From an uncultured Candidatus Competibacteraceae bacterium (lineage in GTDB: Bacteria > Pseudomonadota > Gammaproteobacteria > Competibacterales > Competibacteraceae), in contig CAIRMO010000113.1 of assembly GCA_903879705.1 (NCBI GenBank), positions 1 through 53,469 on the forward strand: a stretch of 53,469 bases of DNA, read 5' to 3'. Shown one piece after another: positions 9,236 to 18,619 of this stretch. The notes beneath the pieces are model-generated. The model had not been told where the DNA came from. It did not search any database and saw only the letters and a list, made by a program, of their open reading frames with translations. Both the position numbers and the translations under genes were made by a program. Position 1 is the first letter of the stretch; every line of letters begins with the position of its first letter.

Positions 9236-12046
9236 TCAAGGCATCACCCGAAACACTTTCATCACTTCATCGCCGAGATGATTGATGACTTTGACGGCAA
9301 TCCGCCCGGACACCGGTTTAATGAAAGGGCGGGACGTATCGCTATTCAGGGTGGCCCAAGCCTCTTCGTTGATTTCGGCTTTGAGCGTAGTTTTCAGGGC
9401 TTGATAAGGATTATTAGCGCCGAGAAAGTAGGCGTGGCGGACAAAGAAACTTTCTTCGTTATAGTCGGTGTCGATGAACCAGCAGGCAATGCCGTCGGGG
9501 CCGTCACTGCGAATTTCGCCAGTTTGCGGATGGAACACATCAATGCCGTTAATTTTGACTTGAAGGTGGCCGTCGGCAGCATTGATGATGGTGATGTCGG
9601 GTTCGCCGAAGATGACAAACAGATTGCCCTTGCCGGTATTTTTAAGGTCGTCGGCCATGTGTAAATCGGCGTTCATCCGGGCTTTGAGAACCGGAATGCG
9701 GCCCAGTTTGGCAAAATCGGTGGAGCGGGCGTCGTAGTTGAAGGCACAGGCAATGAGGACATCGAAATCGGCATCACCGGCTTCACGCGCAGCAGCGACT
9801 AAATCAGGGCGGGAGACGGTGCCAAATTCCGGGCCGATAAAAATGGCAGCGCGTTTTTCAATCGGGACTCCCTCGCTCTTTTCGGGAGAGGGATTTTCTA
9901 AATACCGTCCTTCAGCGCAAATCAATTCACCCGGCCAGGCTATTAATGCGGTAAAAGTAATCCGGTCTTCCTTGTGTGCCTGTTGGACGCCTGCCATTTT
10001 CAGATTATCCAGAATCATCTGGGCAAAATCCGGCTTTTCGTGATAGCCGTCGCGGGATTCTGCAATGCGGTCTACTAACTCATCGTTTTCATCGACGCCT
10101 AATACTCGATGCGGTGAAAGGCTTTCCACGGTAAACGGCCCGGCCACTCGCACCGTCTTTTTGTTTTCATAAGGTTTATCGTAGAGATATTCGTAGTCAG
10201 CCTTAGCGGCAATCGAGGCGTCAATCTCATGTTGTCGGGCGATGCGCTGTTGCCACCATTGCGCGTGTAATTTTTTAGCGGCATCCGGCCAGTGTGGATC
10301 AGCTTCATGCGGGATTTGCCATTCTTCAAATGATTTGCTTAACAACGAGTTAATTTGCTGGCGCAACGGCTCCATTATTTTCTGAAACTTCTCCCAAATT
10401 ACGTCGATTTCAGCGTTATTGGCAATGGATTTTAGAGTGATATGCGGGACGCGCTCATAAACAAAGCCTTGGCGAATGTCGTTACGGGTGGGCTGACTGG
10501 ATGGCCCGGTACGAGTGATTTCGGCTTCCTTGAGTTGACCGGCGCGGCTATCAGCCAGCAGGTAATAGGGATAGCGAGCGCCCATAATCCGGGCACGGGC
10601 CAAGGCTAATGCCACGCGGGAGGTGTCAATCGTGATCCAGCGCCGGCCCCATTGTTCGGCGACATAAGCCGTGGTGCCAGAACCACAAGTGGGATCGAGA
10701 ACCAGATCGCCGGGGTCGGTGGACATGAGGATGCAGCGTTCGACAGATCGGGCGACAGTCTGTACTACATATGACCGTTCTTCAGTTTGGGAACCACTAC
10801 CCGTATCAGCCCAAATATTCGTCAACGGAGATACCGGCGTATCATTAAAAACTCGCTTATAACGGATCGTTCCGTTGACATCACAAAGGCGATTTCCTCT
10901 CCCTAAACGCCGTAAACCATCAAGTGAAGTAGACCAATATCGTTTTTTTGGATCAAATTTTGCCCCATGCAATTCAAATGGCTCACGAGTATATTCATGC
11001 GATGATGTAAGATCACCAAGTCCAAATAGAATGCCTATTTTTTCAGATTCTTTTGGATATTCTTTTTCGATTTTAGTCAATCGACGCCATTCAAAAAAGT
11101 TCGTTTCGATACAGCCATAAGAATCCTCAGAAACATCTAAATACTCTTTTGATTTAAAAGGTCTCCGAAATTTACACATCGATTTATTTTTGGCATAAAC
11201 TATAATTGTATCGAATATGGATGGCAAAAAATCAGCCGTTCGATTGCTCGTTGTTCTAAATTTAATTTCAATGACTTGATTAACATCCCCAAACACCTCA
11301 TCCATCACCGCCCGAACCCGATGCACATTTTCATCGCCAATCTGGACAAAAATCGACCCAGAATCCGTCAATAACTCCTGCGCCACGGTCAACCGATCCC
11401 GCAAATAAGTCAGATAAGAATGAATCCCGTCCCGCCAGGTATCCCGAAAGGCTTTAACCTGTTCCGGCTCGCGGGTAATATGATCAACATTGCCGTCCTT
11501 GACATCGCGGCTGGTGGTTGACCATTGAAAATTGGAGTTAAATTTAATTCCATAAGGCGGATCGAGGTAAATACATTGCACCTTGCCGCGCAATCCTTCG
11601 CGCTCGGCCAATGACGCCATAACGTGCAGACTGTCGCCCAAAATCATCCGGTTTTGCCACTTGCCGTCATGTTGATAAAATTCGGTTTTATCCACGCCTT
11701 CGGGAATGCCGTTAAAATCCGCAAACAGATCAATCTGCTCATCATTAGCCTTGGTGTCTGCCGCACTTTGCCGCAACAGATCATCAATCAACACCTTGGG
11801 ATGAATCTTCTCCTGGATATACGGCGGCGGTGCATGAACCACCAAATCCGACCAATCCTGCAAATCCTTCCCGCGCCAAACCAGTTGCGGATCGAGATCA
11901 CGATTACGGCGCTCATACGCCACCTGCACCGGATTCTGTTCCTCTTTCCGCATCACTGACTGATATTCCGCCGTCGGGATATTCTTGCGGGTGGCATCTT
12001 CGTGAGTCAGGGTTTCAATGGTTTTGGTCGTGGGTTTCTTGGGCAT
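9236..12046 (-). CDS. mod: Type III-like DNA methyltransferase (Mod), site-specific m6A class
   Basis: Modification and specificity subunit working with the helicase-nuclease encoded upstream. The 936-residue protein has the catalytic DPPY motif at residues 162-165 (YLDPPYGIKFNSNFQW) and the SAM motif DPTCGSGTT at 451-459. That order, IV before I, is the beta class typical of N6-adenine Mod subunits. Residues from about 255 to 410 form the variable target-recognition region. A C-terminal extension of about 450 residues is longer than in classical Mod proteins (about 650 total) and fits the subgroup that pairs with about 1000-residue Res proteins. The DNA of the recognition region (about 10850-11290) is AT-rich against GC-rich flanks. 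Confidence 0.9.
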   Translation of the reverse strand: MPKKPTTKTIETLTHEDATRKNIPTAEYQSVMRKEEQNPVQVAYERRNRDLDPQLVWRGKDLQDWSDLVVHAPPPYIQEKIHPKVLIDDLLRQSAADTKANDEQIDLFADFNGIPEGVDKTEFYQHDGKWQNRMILGDSLHVMASLAEREGLRGKVQCIYLDPPYGIKFNSNFQWSTTSRDVKDGNVDHITREPEQVKAFRDTWRDGIHSYLTYLRDRLTVAQELLTDSGSIFVQIGDENVHRVRAVMDEVFGDVNQVIEIKFRTTSNRTADFLPSIFDTIIVYAKNKSMCKFRRPFKSKEYLDVSEDSYGCIETNFFEWRRLTKIEKEYPKESEKIGILFGLGDLTSSHEYTREPFELHGAKFDPKKRYWSTSLDGLRRLGRGNRLCDVNGTIRYKRVFNDTPVSPLTNIWADTGSGSQTEERSYVVQTVARSVERCILMSTDPGDLVLDPTCGSGTTAYVAEQWGRRWITIDTSRVALALARARIMGARYPYYLLADSRAGQLKEAEITRTGPSSQPTRNDIRQGFVYERVPHITLKSIANNAEIDVIWEKFQKIMEPLRQQINSLLSKSFEEWQIPHEADPHWPDAAKKLHAQWWQQRIARQHEIDASIAAKADYEYLYDKPYENKKTVRVAGPFTVESLSPHRVLGVDENDELVDRIAESRDGYHEKPDFAQMILDNLKMAGVQQAHKEDRITFTALIAWPGELICAEGRYLENPSPEKSEGVPIEKRAAIFIGPEFGTVSRPDLVAAAREAGDADFDVLIACAFNYDARSTDFAKLGRIPVLKARMNADLHMADDLKNTGKGNLFVIFGEPDITIINAADGHLQVKINGIDVFHPQTGEIRSDGPDGIACWFIDTDYNEESFFVRHAYFLGANNPYQALKTTLKAEINEEAWATLNSDTSRPFIKPVSGRIAVKVINHLGDEVMKVFRVMP

Positions 12047-12106
12047 GTTAATTCCGATTGCGTAGCAGGTGGTTTATTCTTTGAATGGATTAACGATTAA
12101 CAATGG

Positions 12107-12328
12107 TTAGCGTTCATTCATTTCATCCCGTGTCGGTTTATGCCCAATGATGACCTTGCCCGGTAATTTTTCGATGGTATTATCATAATTTTTCATCCTT
12201 TCATTACGCCCCACATAATCAGCAAGCCACCGACAAAATAGCTCATTGAGCGTCGTATTTTCAGCCCTCGCTATTTCCTCGGCAGCTTCAATCAGTTCTT
12301 CATCAAGATAAAGAGTAATGCTTTTCAT
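12107..12328 (-). CDS. Ribbon-helix-helix antitoxin-like protein
   Basis: A 73-residue protein opening MKSITLYLDEELIEAAEEIA, the beta strand plus first helix expected of a ribbon-helix-helix DNA-binding fold, continuing ENTTLNELFCRWLADYVGR. Proteins of this type usually act as antitoxins or small repressors. An AAGGAG ribosome site lies eight bases before the ATG at 12328, which decides the start over a longer frame beginning at 12385. No toxin gene follows before mod, so it is either an orphan antitoxin or a local regulator of the R-M genes. It lies between hicA and mod. Confidence 0.7.
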   Translation of the reverse strand: MKSITLYLDEELIEAAEEIARAENTTLNELFCRWLADYVGRNERMKNYDNTIEKLPGKVIIGHKPTRDEMNER

Positions 12329-12403
12329 GGTAAAGGCTCCTTGATTGTGGATTATCAACCAGTCATGCGTCGTCATTCTTTGCATAGCTAATTGATAAAT
12401 TTG

Positions 12404-12616
12404 CTATGCAAAGCGGATGCCTGCCTGTTTTTCAATAGCTTTTAATGTACCCATAGGAATTACATCATTGCTGTGAATTGGAACAATTGCAGTGCGTCTA
12501 ATCTGTGGATTAAATAGCTTGAGATGAGAACCAGTTTGACTGGCTTCCAGAAAACCAGCCATTTTGAGTTGCTGAATCACTTCCTTTGCTGTCAAACGCG
12601 GCGTTTTAGGAGGCAT
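12404..12616 (-). CDS. hicA: HicA-family mRNA interferase toxin
   Basis: A 70-residue toxin of the dsRNA-binding-like fold. HicA proteins cleave mRNA and are neutralised by HicB. The sequence shows the family pattern: LTAKEVIQQLKMAGF, then GSHLKLF with the catalytic histidine, then IPIHSND-like residues (VPIHSNDVIPMGTLKAIEKQAG). It lies 14 bases after the hicB stop and has an AAGGA ribosome site. The pair would help stabilise the island that carries it, which is inference. Confidence 0.85.
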   Translation of the reverse strand: MPPKTPRLTAKEVIQQLKMAGFLEASQTGSHLKLFNPQIRRTAIVPIHSNDVIPMGTLKAIEKQAGIRFA

Positions 12617-12630
12617 GGATAATTCCTTTT

Positions 12631-12840
12631 TTACAAGGCCATTTCAACCACTTCTCTCGAATCAGCCAGTTCCAACAGGTAATCTGGAATAGGTTCCAGC
12701 ATTAACGTAATCGCGTCTTTCAAATTCTCAATCGCTACCTCCCGACTTTCGCCAAAAGAAGACACGAAATTCAGTTCTGGGCAGGTTGCCGAGTAGGCAT
12801 TGACTTCATCATCCCACTCTAAAATAGCTCTGATTAACAT
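12631..12840 (-). CDS. hicB: HicB-family antitoxin (short form)
   Basis: A 69-residue partial RNase H-like HicB domain: it starts with a beta strand (LIRAILEWDDEVNAYSATCP), then the typical FGESREVAIENLKDAI helix. It ends in a charged tail with no separate DNA-binding domain, so autoregulation would need help, perhaps from the ribbon-helix-helix protein downstream. hicB comes before hicA here, the less common order. GGAGA precedes the ATG. It follows res by 16 bases. Confidence 0.82.
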   Translation of the reverse strand: MLIRAILEWDDEVNAYSATCPELNFVSSFGESREVAIENLKDAITLMLEPIPDYLLELADSREVVEMAL

Positions 12841-12856
12841 GATTGATCTCCTCTTT

Positions 12857-15800
12857 TCACTTCTGACACTGATCGATTAACTGCTCGATACACCGATTAA
12901 AATCCACCTCAATCTCATACACCGCCGTAAATTCCGCAAACGCCCAGCGGCCATAATTCCCCAGGTTATTGACGCCCGGCACCCAATAGGTCTCCATCGT
13001 CGCCTTTTTCTCTTTGGCATCCTCACGCCGATAACCCTTGATTTCCACGATTAAATGCAGCAATCCACCCGCTCCATCATTGACCACGACGATAAAATCC
13101 GGGCGATAATGCCGTAATTGCGAACCATAACGATAAGGCACCTCCAGCCCCAAATTATGATTCTTCACATAAGCCTGAACCCGGGGATGCGCTTCAACCA
13201 CCCGGCAAAATTCCGCCTCCCAATCGCTATCCAGAATCACCCAGTTCAAATGACAACGCCGGGAATCGGTCTGCCAGCGACTGGTTTTAGTGGTGTTAAA
13301 ATTGACATGGGCCGTGGAACCGGTCGGATTATAAGCATCCAGCATGACCTTAATGGGCCGCTCACCGACCAGTGAACGGGTAATGGCGGCGGTAATCCGT
13401 TCACTCGCCATATCCGCCAATTCCTGATAAAGCAACTGCGCCGGATAGGTCCCGCCCTTGCATACCAGACAGCGATCCAGCCATTGCCCGGCGATCTGTT
13501 TCAACTGGCCGAACAAATGCAATTTCGGCTCTTCACCCGGATCGCGCCAGTGGGTATACAACAAGCGGCGGGTCAAGTGAAACAGCAGCGTTGACCGTCG
13601 CACTTCAGCCAGATGATCCAGCTTCAAATCCACGCTTTCGCCAATAATCCCGGCATTTTGGGTAATCGACGGCCCCACCAGTTCCGGGGTCAACTCTAAT
13701 ATCGAGTCCGCATTAAACTCAGCGGTTAAGCGCTCCTCCGGCAATTCCACCCGATAACCGGCCACTCGCGGAAAGCGGATTGCCAGCGGATCGCGTTCCG
13801 GGCGCATGGCTTTAACCTGAATCACGGCTTGCGGCGGTTGCGGCGGGGCAATCACCGGCTTGGCGGTAAAATCAAACGGAATGCCCAGCACATCAGCATA
13901 TTTCACATTAAATAGACCCACCTCATTTAGATCATAAGACTGGCGGCGCAAGGATCGACCGATGACTTGTTCACAGAGTAATTGTGTGCCAAACGCCCGC
14001 ACCCCCAGAACATGAGTGACGGTATTTACATCCCAACCCTCGGTCAGCATCGACACCGACACCACGCAACGAATCGAATCGCCCAATCGGCCCGGCTTAC
14101 CCACCGTATTCATCACTTCCCGCAACAAATCCTGATCACTGAGGTTTTCCGCCTGTCGCCGGTCGCCGGTGCGCTGAATGATTTCCCGGCGAAACCGGTC
14201 AATCTCATCCATCGCCACTTGCCGAAACTGCTCATCCAGCGCCTCGCCGGATTCCAGTTGCTCGCTGTCAATCAGCAAAGTGCGCGGGCGACCCAGCGGA
14301 TTACTGGATTCATCGAAATTGCGAAACAGCGGCAACCGGCCATTTTCCAGCGTGGTTGAACCGTCTTCATGTTCCCGGCGAAACCCGGCAATAAAGTCAT
14401 AGACCAGTTTCGAGGTCGAGGTGTTATTGCACACCACGATAAAACAGGGCGGGGCAGGCATTCCCTGGTCTTGCCATAACCGGTAAGTCTTTTCATAATG
14501 CCCATACAAGGCTTCCAGCGCAGTTTGCAATTCCACCGGCAAACTGAGCGGATCGAGGGTCTTGGCTTTACCCCGGCCTTTTTTTGGCATCCGACTGCGA
14601 ATGTGTTCCCACAAATTGCGGAATTTCGGCATTTCGCCGCCGGGGATATTATCGGCGACCGGCACTCGCGGCAGCTTGACAATTCCGCATTCAATCGCAT
14701 CCATCAATGAAAAATCGCTCATTGTCCACGGAAATAGCGTGCCTTCGGCATAACCCGATCCGCGCAGAAAAAAGGGTGTCGCTGACAAGTCAAGCACCCG
14801 ACTGACGCCCATGTTGCGCTTCACCGCTTCCAGCCCGGCAATCCACAACCGAGCTGCCTCATTGTTCTTTTCCGCTTCCCGGCGTTCATCGCTCGCCAAC
14901 TCCCGTTCATTCTCGGCATCGGGTTTTTCCCGATAGCAATGATGGGCCTCATCATTCAACACCAGAATCTGTTTCAGCCCCATCAACTCGGGCATCACCC
15001 GCTGTAGCATTTGCCCTTCGCTTTCCAGCGTCTTTAGTGCCGGGCCGCGTCCTTGCAATAACGAACGCCCGCCTTTGGACAATTCCAGCCGATCCCGGCG
15101 TTTAAACGCATGGTAATTAGTAATCACGATCTTGGCCCGTTCCAGATCACGCAACCAATCACCGGGAACCAGCTCCCGGCTGGCGTAATAACTGTCCGGG
15201 TCATTGGGTTGCAGCACCCGCAACCGATCCCGAATGGTCAAACCGGGCGCAACCACCAGAAAACCCCGGCTAAACCGCGTACCTTGCGGGTGGCGCACCG
15301 CGTTAATCGTCTGCCAGGCAATCAGCATCGCCATGACCGTCGTTTTACCGGCTCCGGTCGCCAGTTTTAACGCCAGCCGCAGTAATTCCGGGTTGGCCGC
15401 CTGATTAGAGTCAGTGAGATGTTGCAAAAAACCCTGACCCGCTTTTCCGGCGTGAGGTGCCACTTCGGTCAGCCAGATCACTGTTTCCACCGCCTCGACC
15501 TGACAGAAAAAGGGCCGAATGCTATTAAACGAATGCTGTCGCCAATGCTGCAATAATCGGGCGGTTTCTGGCGTGACCTGCCATTGCGCCGGATTGGGTA
15601 ATTGCCGCCATTGATCCACCCGCTGGCGTACTGCGTTAATGATCGCGGTATGGTCATATTGCTGTTGCTGGCTGGACAGTCCCAGTCCTTCATTAAAGAT
15701 CAGCGCATCCTGCTCCGCACCCTGGCGCTGGCGGGGTTTGGGAATCGGAGTAATGAATTCAGCCCGGCGGCGGTTTTCAATAATCCGTTGAGTAGGCTGA

Positions 15801-15883
15801 CCACTGGCATCCAGTTCCCAGTGCCGGATCGGACGTTCATAAGGCGAGTTGAGAATCGGGCGTTCAAAGAAAGGCTGATTCAT
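12857..15883 (-). CDS. res: Type III-like restriction enzyme Res subunit (DEAH helicase-nuclease)
   Basis: The 1008-residue protein combines a superfamily-2 motor with a nuclease. Walker A reads LATGAGKTTVMAML near residue 190, the Walker B box is LNDEAHH (DEAH type), and helicase motif VI is QVIGRSLRR. At the C-terminus the nuclease motif is RPDF at 927-930 with EIKG at 947-950, a PD-(D/E)xK pattern. Length and layout match the roughly 1000-residue Res family that pairs with long Mod proteins. It is encoded first, with hicBA and a small RHH gene between it and mod. It begins 90 bases after bioA on the same strand. All key motifs are intact, so the system may be active. Confidence 0.92.
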   Translation of the reverse strand: MNQPFFERPILNSPYERPIRHWELDASGQPTQRIIENRRRAEFITPIPKPRQRQGAEQDALIFNEGLGLSSQQQQYDHTAIINAVRQRVDQWRQLPNPAQWQVTPETARLLQHWRQHSFNSIRPFFCQVEAVETVIWLTEVAPHAGKAGQGFLQHLTDSNQAANPELLRLALKLATGAGKTTVMAMLIAWQTINAVRHPQGTRFSRGFLVVAPGLTIRDRLRVLQPNDPDSYYASRELVPGDWLRDLERAKIVITNYHAFKRRDRLELSKGGRSLLQGRGPALKTLESEGQMLQRVMPELMGLKQILVLNDEAHHCYREKPDAENERELASDERREAEKNNEAARLWIAGLEAVKRNMGVSRVLDLSATPFFLRGSGYAEGTLFPWTMSDFSLMDAIECGIVKLPRVPVADNIPGGEMPKFRNLWEHIRSRMPKKGRGKAKTLDPLSLPVELQTALEALYGHYEKTYRLWQDQGMPAPPCFIVVCNNTSTSKLVYDFIAGFRREHEDGSTTLENGRLPLFRNFDESSNPLGRPRTLLIDSEQLESGEALDEQFRQVAMDEIDRFRREIIQRTGDRRQAENLSDQDLLREVMNTVGKPGRLGDSIRCVVSVSMLTEGWDVNTVTHVLGVRAFGTQLLCEQVIGRSLRRQSYDLNEVGLFNVKYADVLGIPFDFTAKPVIAPPQPPQAVIQVKAMRPERDPLAIRFPRVAGYRVELPEERLTAEFNADSILELTPELVGPSITQNAGIIGESVDLKLDHLAEVRRSTLLFHLTRRLLYTHWRDPGEEPKLHLFGQLKQIAGQWLDRCLVCKGGTYPAQLLYQELADMASERITAAITRSLVGERPIKVMLDAYNPTGSTAHVNFNTTKTSRWQTDSRRCHLNWVILDSDWEAEFCRVVEAHPRVQAYVKNHNLGLEVPYRYGSQLRHYRPDFIVVVNDGAGGLLHLIVEIKGYRREDAKEKKATMETYWVPGVNNLGNYGRWAFAEFTAVYEIEVDFNRCIEQLIDQCQK

Positions 15884-15973
15884 GGTCGCCAGGTTCCTGC
15901 GGGTTGAAGAATTATTTTTCCAGGAAAGATACGGAACACACGGAAAAAATCAAGAACTGGAAAAAAAAATGGC

Positions 15974-17356
15974 TCAGGCCAGTGCCGCCTTTAATGCCTC
16001 GACCGCTCGTTCCGCCAATAGCGCCGCCTCGTCGTCATTAAGAATGTAGGGCGGCATAAAATAAATCGTGGTTCCCAAGGGCCGCAACAGCACTTCCCGT
16101 TGCAGCGCCTCACGGTAGAACCGCAGCCGGAAATCGGGATCAGCGGTTCCAATGTCCACCGCCCAGATCATCCCGGTGTGGCGGAAATGCCGGGCCTGCG
16201 GATGATTCGCCAAGGGTTCCAGCAATGCAGTGAACCGTTCGGCAAACGGCCGGTTGCGCTCCAGCACTGCGTCCTCGGCGAAAATATCGAGAGTCGCCAG
16301 CGCTGCCCGACAGGCCAGCGGATTGCCGGTGTAGGAATGGGAATGGAGAAAACCGCGCATCACGGCGTCATCGTAAAAGGTGGCGTACACCGAATCAGTG
16401 GTCAGCACCACCGATAACGGCAGGTAACCGCCGGTCAGTCCCTTGGACAAACAGAGGAAATCGGGCCGGATCGCCGCCTGCTCATGGGCGAACAAGGTCC
16501 CGGTGCGGCCAAACCCGACCATAATTTCATCGCAAATCAGGTGAATGCCGTAGCGGTCGCAGAGTAGCCGAGCCCGCCGCAGATACTCCGGGTCGTACAT
16601 CACCATCCCGCCCGCGCCCTGCACCAGCGGTTCCACGATCAAGGCAGCGATGGACTCGTGATGTTCAGCCAGATGGCTTTCCAATCCGGCAGCGGCGCGA
16701 CGGGCCACATCGGCGGCGGTTTCACCCGGTTGCGCCTGACGGGCATCGGGCGAAGGCACGGTCTTGGCCGGGCGCAACAGCGGCGCATAGGCGTCCTTGT
16801 ACAGCGCCACGTCGCCGACGCTCAACGTCCCCAGAGTTTCGCCGTGGTAACTGTCGGCCAGGCACAGGAAGCGGTTTTTGTCCGGCTGGCCCTGATTGCG
16901 CCAAGTATGAAACGACATTTTCAGGGCGATTTCGACCGCCGACGACCCGTCCGAGGCGTAGAAACAATGGCCGAGCGTATTCCCGGTCAGCGCCGCCAGC
17001 CGTTCTGATAATTCCACCACCGGCGCATGAGTGAAGCCGGCCAGAATGACGTGTTCCAGCCGATCCAGTTGATCCTTGATGGCGGCATTAATGCGCCGGT
17101 TGGCGTGACCAAACAGGTTGACCCACCACGAACTGATCGCGTCCAGATAGCGCCGCCCGGCAAAGTCATACAGCCACGCGCCCTGTCCGCGAGCAATAGC
17201 AATCAGCGGCAAGTCGCCGACATCGTGCTGCTTCATCTGGGTGCAGGGATGCCAGACCGCAGCCCGACTGCGGTGAGTCCAGTCGGGATTAGTCACGAAG
17301 GCTGGAATCGACTCCCCCTTTGGCAAAGGGGGCAGGGGGGATTTTGCCGGTTCCAC
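15974..17356 (-). CDS. bioA: Adenosylmethionine-8-amino-7-oxononanoate aminotransferase
   Basis: A PLP aminotransferase that converts KAPA to 7,8-diaminopelargonate with SAM as amino donor. The body carries AVWHPCTQMK (substrate and SAM region), the ISSWWVNLFGHANRRI segment, the DEIMVGFGRTGTLFAHE motif and the PLP lysine in LSKGLTGG. The frame starts with a GTG at 17356 touching the bioB stop. The first 26 residues are unusual: MEPAKSPLPPLPKGES is the translation of a GC-rich hairpin repeat at 17311-17345, ahead of the conserved TNPDWTHRSRAAVWHP. Without this the protein is near the normal 430 residues. No better start codon is visible downstream before the conserved region. Confidence 0.95.
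   Translation of the reverse strand: MEPAKSPLPPLPKGESIPAFVTNPDWTHRSRAAVWHPCTQMKQHDVGDLPLIAIARGQGAWLYDFAGRRYLDAISSWWVNLFGHANRRINAAIKDQLDRLEHVILAGFTHAPVVELSERLAALTGNTLGHCFYASDGSSAVEIALKMSFHTWRNQGQPDKNRFLCLADSYHGETLGTLSVGDVALYKDAYAPLLRPAKTVPSPDARQAQPGETAADVARRAAAGLESHLAEHHESIAALIVEPLVQGAGGMVMYDPEYLRRARLLCDRYGIHLICDEIMVGFGRTGTLFAHEQAAIRPDFLCLSKGLTGGYLPLSVVLTTDSVYATFYDDAVMRGFLHSHSYTGNPLACRAALATLDIFAEDAVLERNRPFAERFTALLEPLANHPQARHFRHTGMIWAVDIGTADPDFRLRFYREALQREVLLRPLGTTIYFMPPYILNDDEAALLAERAVEALKAALA
17311..17345. repeat. GC-rich hairpin repeat inside the 5' end of bioA
   Basis: A CCCCCTTTGGCAAAGGGGG hairpin followed by CAGGGGGG, the kind of small intergenic repeat common in some bacterial genomes. 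Here it lies inside the bioA reading frame and codes for the Pro-rich KSPLPPLPKGES peptide. It resembles in style, not in exact sequence, the CCCCTCC/GGAGGGG hairpin at 46-67. Confidence 0.75.
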
Positions 17357-18349
17357 TCAAACCCCATGCAGACCGAGATTGGTAAACAGCGCGTTATCCC
17401 GCTCCCTCTGCGGATTACTGGTGGTCAGCAAGTGGTCGCCGTAAAAGATCGAGTTAGCCCCGGCCAAAAAGCACAGCGTCTGTTCAGCCTCATTCATTTG
17501 CTCACGGCCCGCCGACAGCCGGACATAACTGCGCGGCATGGTGATGCGGGCGGCGGCAATGGTGCGGGCAAACTCGAAAATATCGACGGCTTCGCTGCTG
17601 GCCAGCGGGGTACCGGGAATCGGTACCAGATTGTTAATCGGCACTGATTCTGGCGGCGGATCGAGATTCGCCAGTTTGGCAATCAGACTGGCGCGATGAC
17701 GGCGGGTTTCGCCCATGCCGACAATGCCGCCGCTACAGACCTTCAATCCCGCCGTCCGCACCTTTTTCAAGGTGTCCAGCCGATCCTGATAGGTGTGGGT
17801 CGTGACCACATCGCCGTAAAACTCCGGGGCGGTATCGAGATTGTGGTTGTAGTAATCCAGTCCGGCGGCTTTCAACTGTTCGGCCTGACCGTCCTTGAGA
17901 ATGCCGAGAGTGACGCAGGTCTCCAGCCCCAGTGCCTTGACCTCCTGCACCATCGCCACCACTGCCGGCAAATCCTTTTCCCGTGGGCCACGCCAGGCGG
18001 CACCCATGCAGAACCGGCCTGCGCCCTGATCCTTGGCCGCCTGCGCCGCCGCCAGCACCTGTTCGGTGGACAACAGGCTTTGAATCTCCAGCCCAGTCTG
18101 ATAGCGCTTGGACTGGGAGCAGTAGCCGCAATCCTCGGAACAGTTGCCGGTCTTGATCGACAGCAGTGTGGAACGCTGGATCGCGGTAGGATCGAAATGC
18201 GCTCGCAGGGTTTGTTGCGCCCGAAACAGCAGATCGGCAAAAGGCAAGTCATACAGCGCCAGCACCGTGTCCACGTTCCAGGTCAGCACGGGACGGAGCG
18301 ACGGCTTGACGGACGGGGCGGGCTGCGAAGCAAGAGCGGCGTTAGTCAT
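17357..18349 (-). CDS. bioB: Biotin synthase (radical SAM)
   Basis: Inserts sulfur into dethiobiotin using a radical-SAM 4Fe-4S cluster and a sacrificial 2Fe-2S cluster. The cluster motif [11 protein letters not shown] places the cysteines at 70, 74 and 77. The family hallmarks [19 protein letters not shown] and [11 protein letters not shown] are present. At 330 residues it is near the usual 346. It is the first gene of the biotin operon, with an ATG at 18349; the bioA start follows immediately after its stop. The promoter should lie in 18350-18600; I found no BirA-type TTGTAAACC dyad there. Confidence 0.97.
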   Translation of the reverse strand: MTNAALASQPAPSVKPSLRPVLTWNVDTVLALYDLPFADLLFRAQQTLRAHFDPTAIQRSTLLSIKTGNCSEDCGYCSQSKRYQTGLEIQSLLSTEQVLAAAQAAKDQGAGRFCMGAAWRGPREKDLPAVVAMVQEVKALGLETCVTLGILKDGQAEQLKAAGLDYYNHNLDTAPEFYGDVVTTHTYQDRLDTLKKVRTAGLKVCSGGIVGMGETRRHRASLIAKLANLDPPPESVPINNLVPIPGTPLASSEAVDIFEFARTIAAARITMPRSYVRLSAGREQMNEAEQTLCFLAGANSIFYGDHLLTTSNPQRERDNALFTNLGLHGV

Positions 18350-18619
18350 GGAATCAGGTACTCAGAAGCAAAAGGTTGAACAAGAGTCGGGGACGGTCAT
18401 CGGGGCAATCGGTGGGCCAGACAGGATGATATTGAGCCACAGGTAACCGTCGGTCGGTCCCCCGTCCCTTAATTCTAAGGTGAGGTTAAGATAGCATTCC
18501 CGGCTTGAAAAACTACCTCTGTCGAATTTTGCGGATTTCCACCTTTTTTTTGGGTGATGAGGACGCAGCAACCCCATGATTAAAAACGTATAGCCACTTC
18601 AGGTTGAACGTCAGGCACA

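Noticed and set aside
4381-18349. The islands as a single BREX- or DISARM-like defence locus
   Set aside because: None of the marker genes (pglZ, brxL, drmA/drmB) is present; the motifs fit one type II pair and one type III-like pair.
18350-18619. BirA- or BioR-type operator upstream of bioB
   Set aside because: Searched by eye for TTGTAAACC-like and other dyads; none was convincing, and the ligase here lacks a DNA-binding domain.
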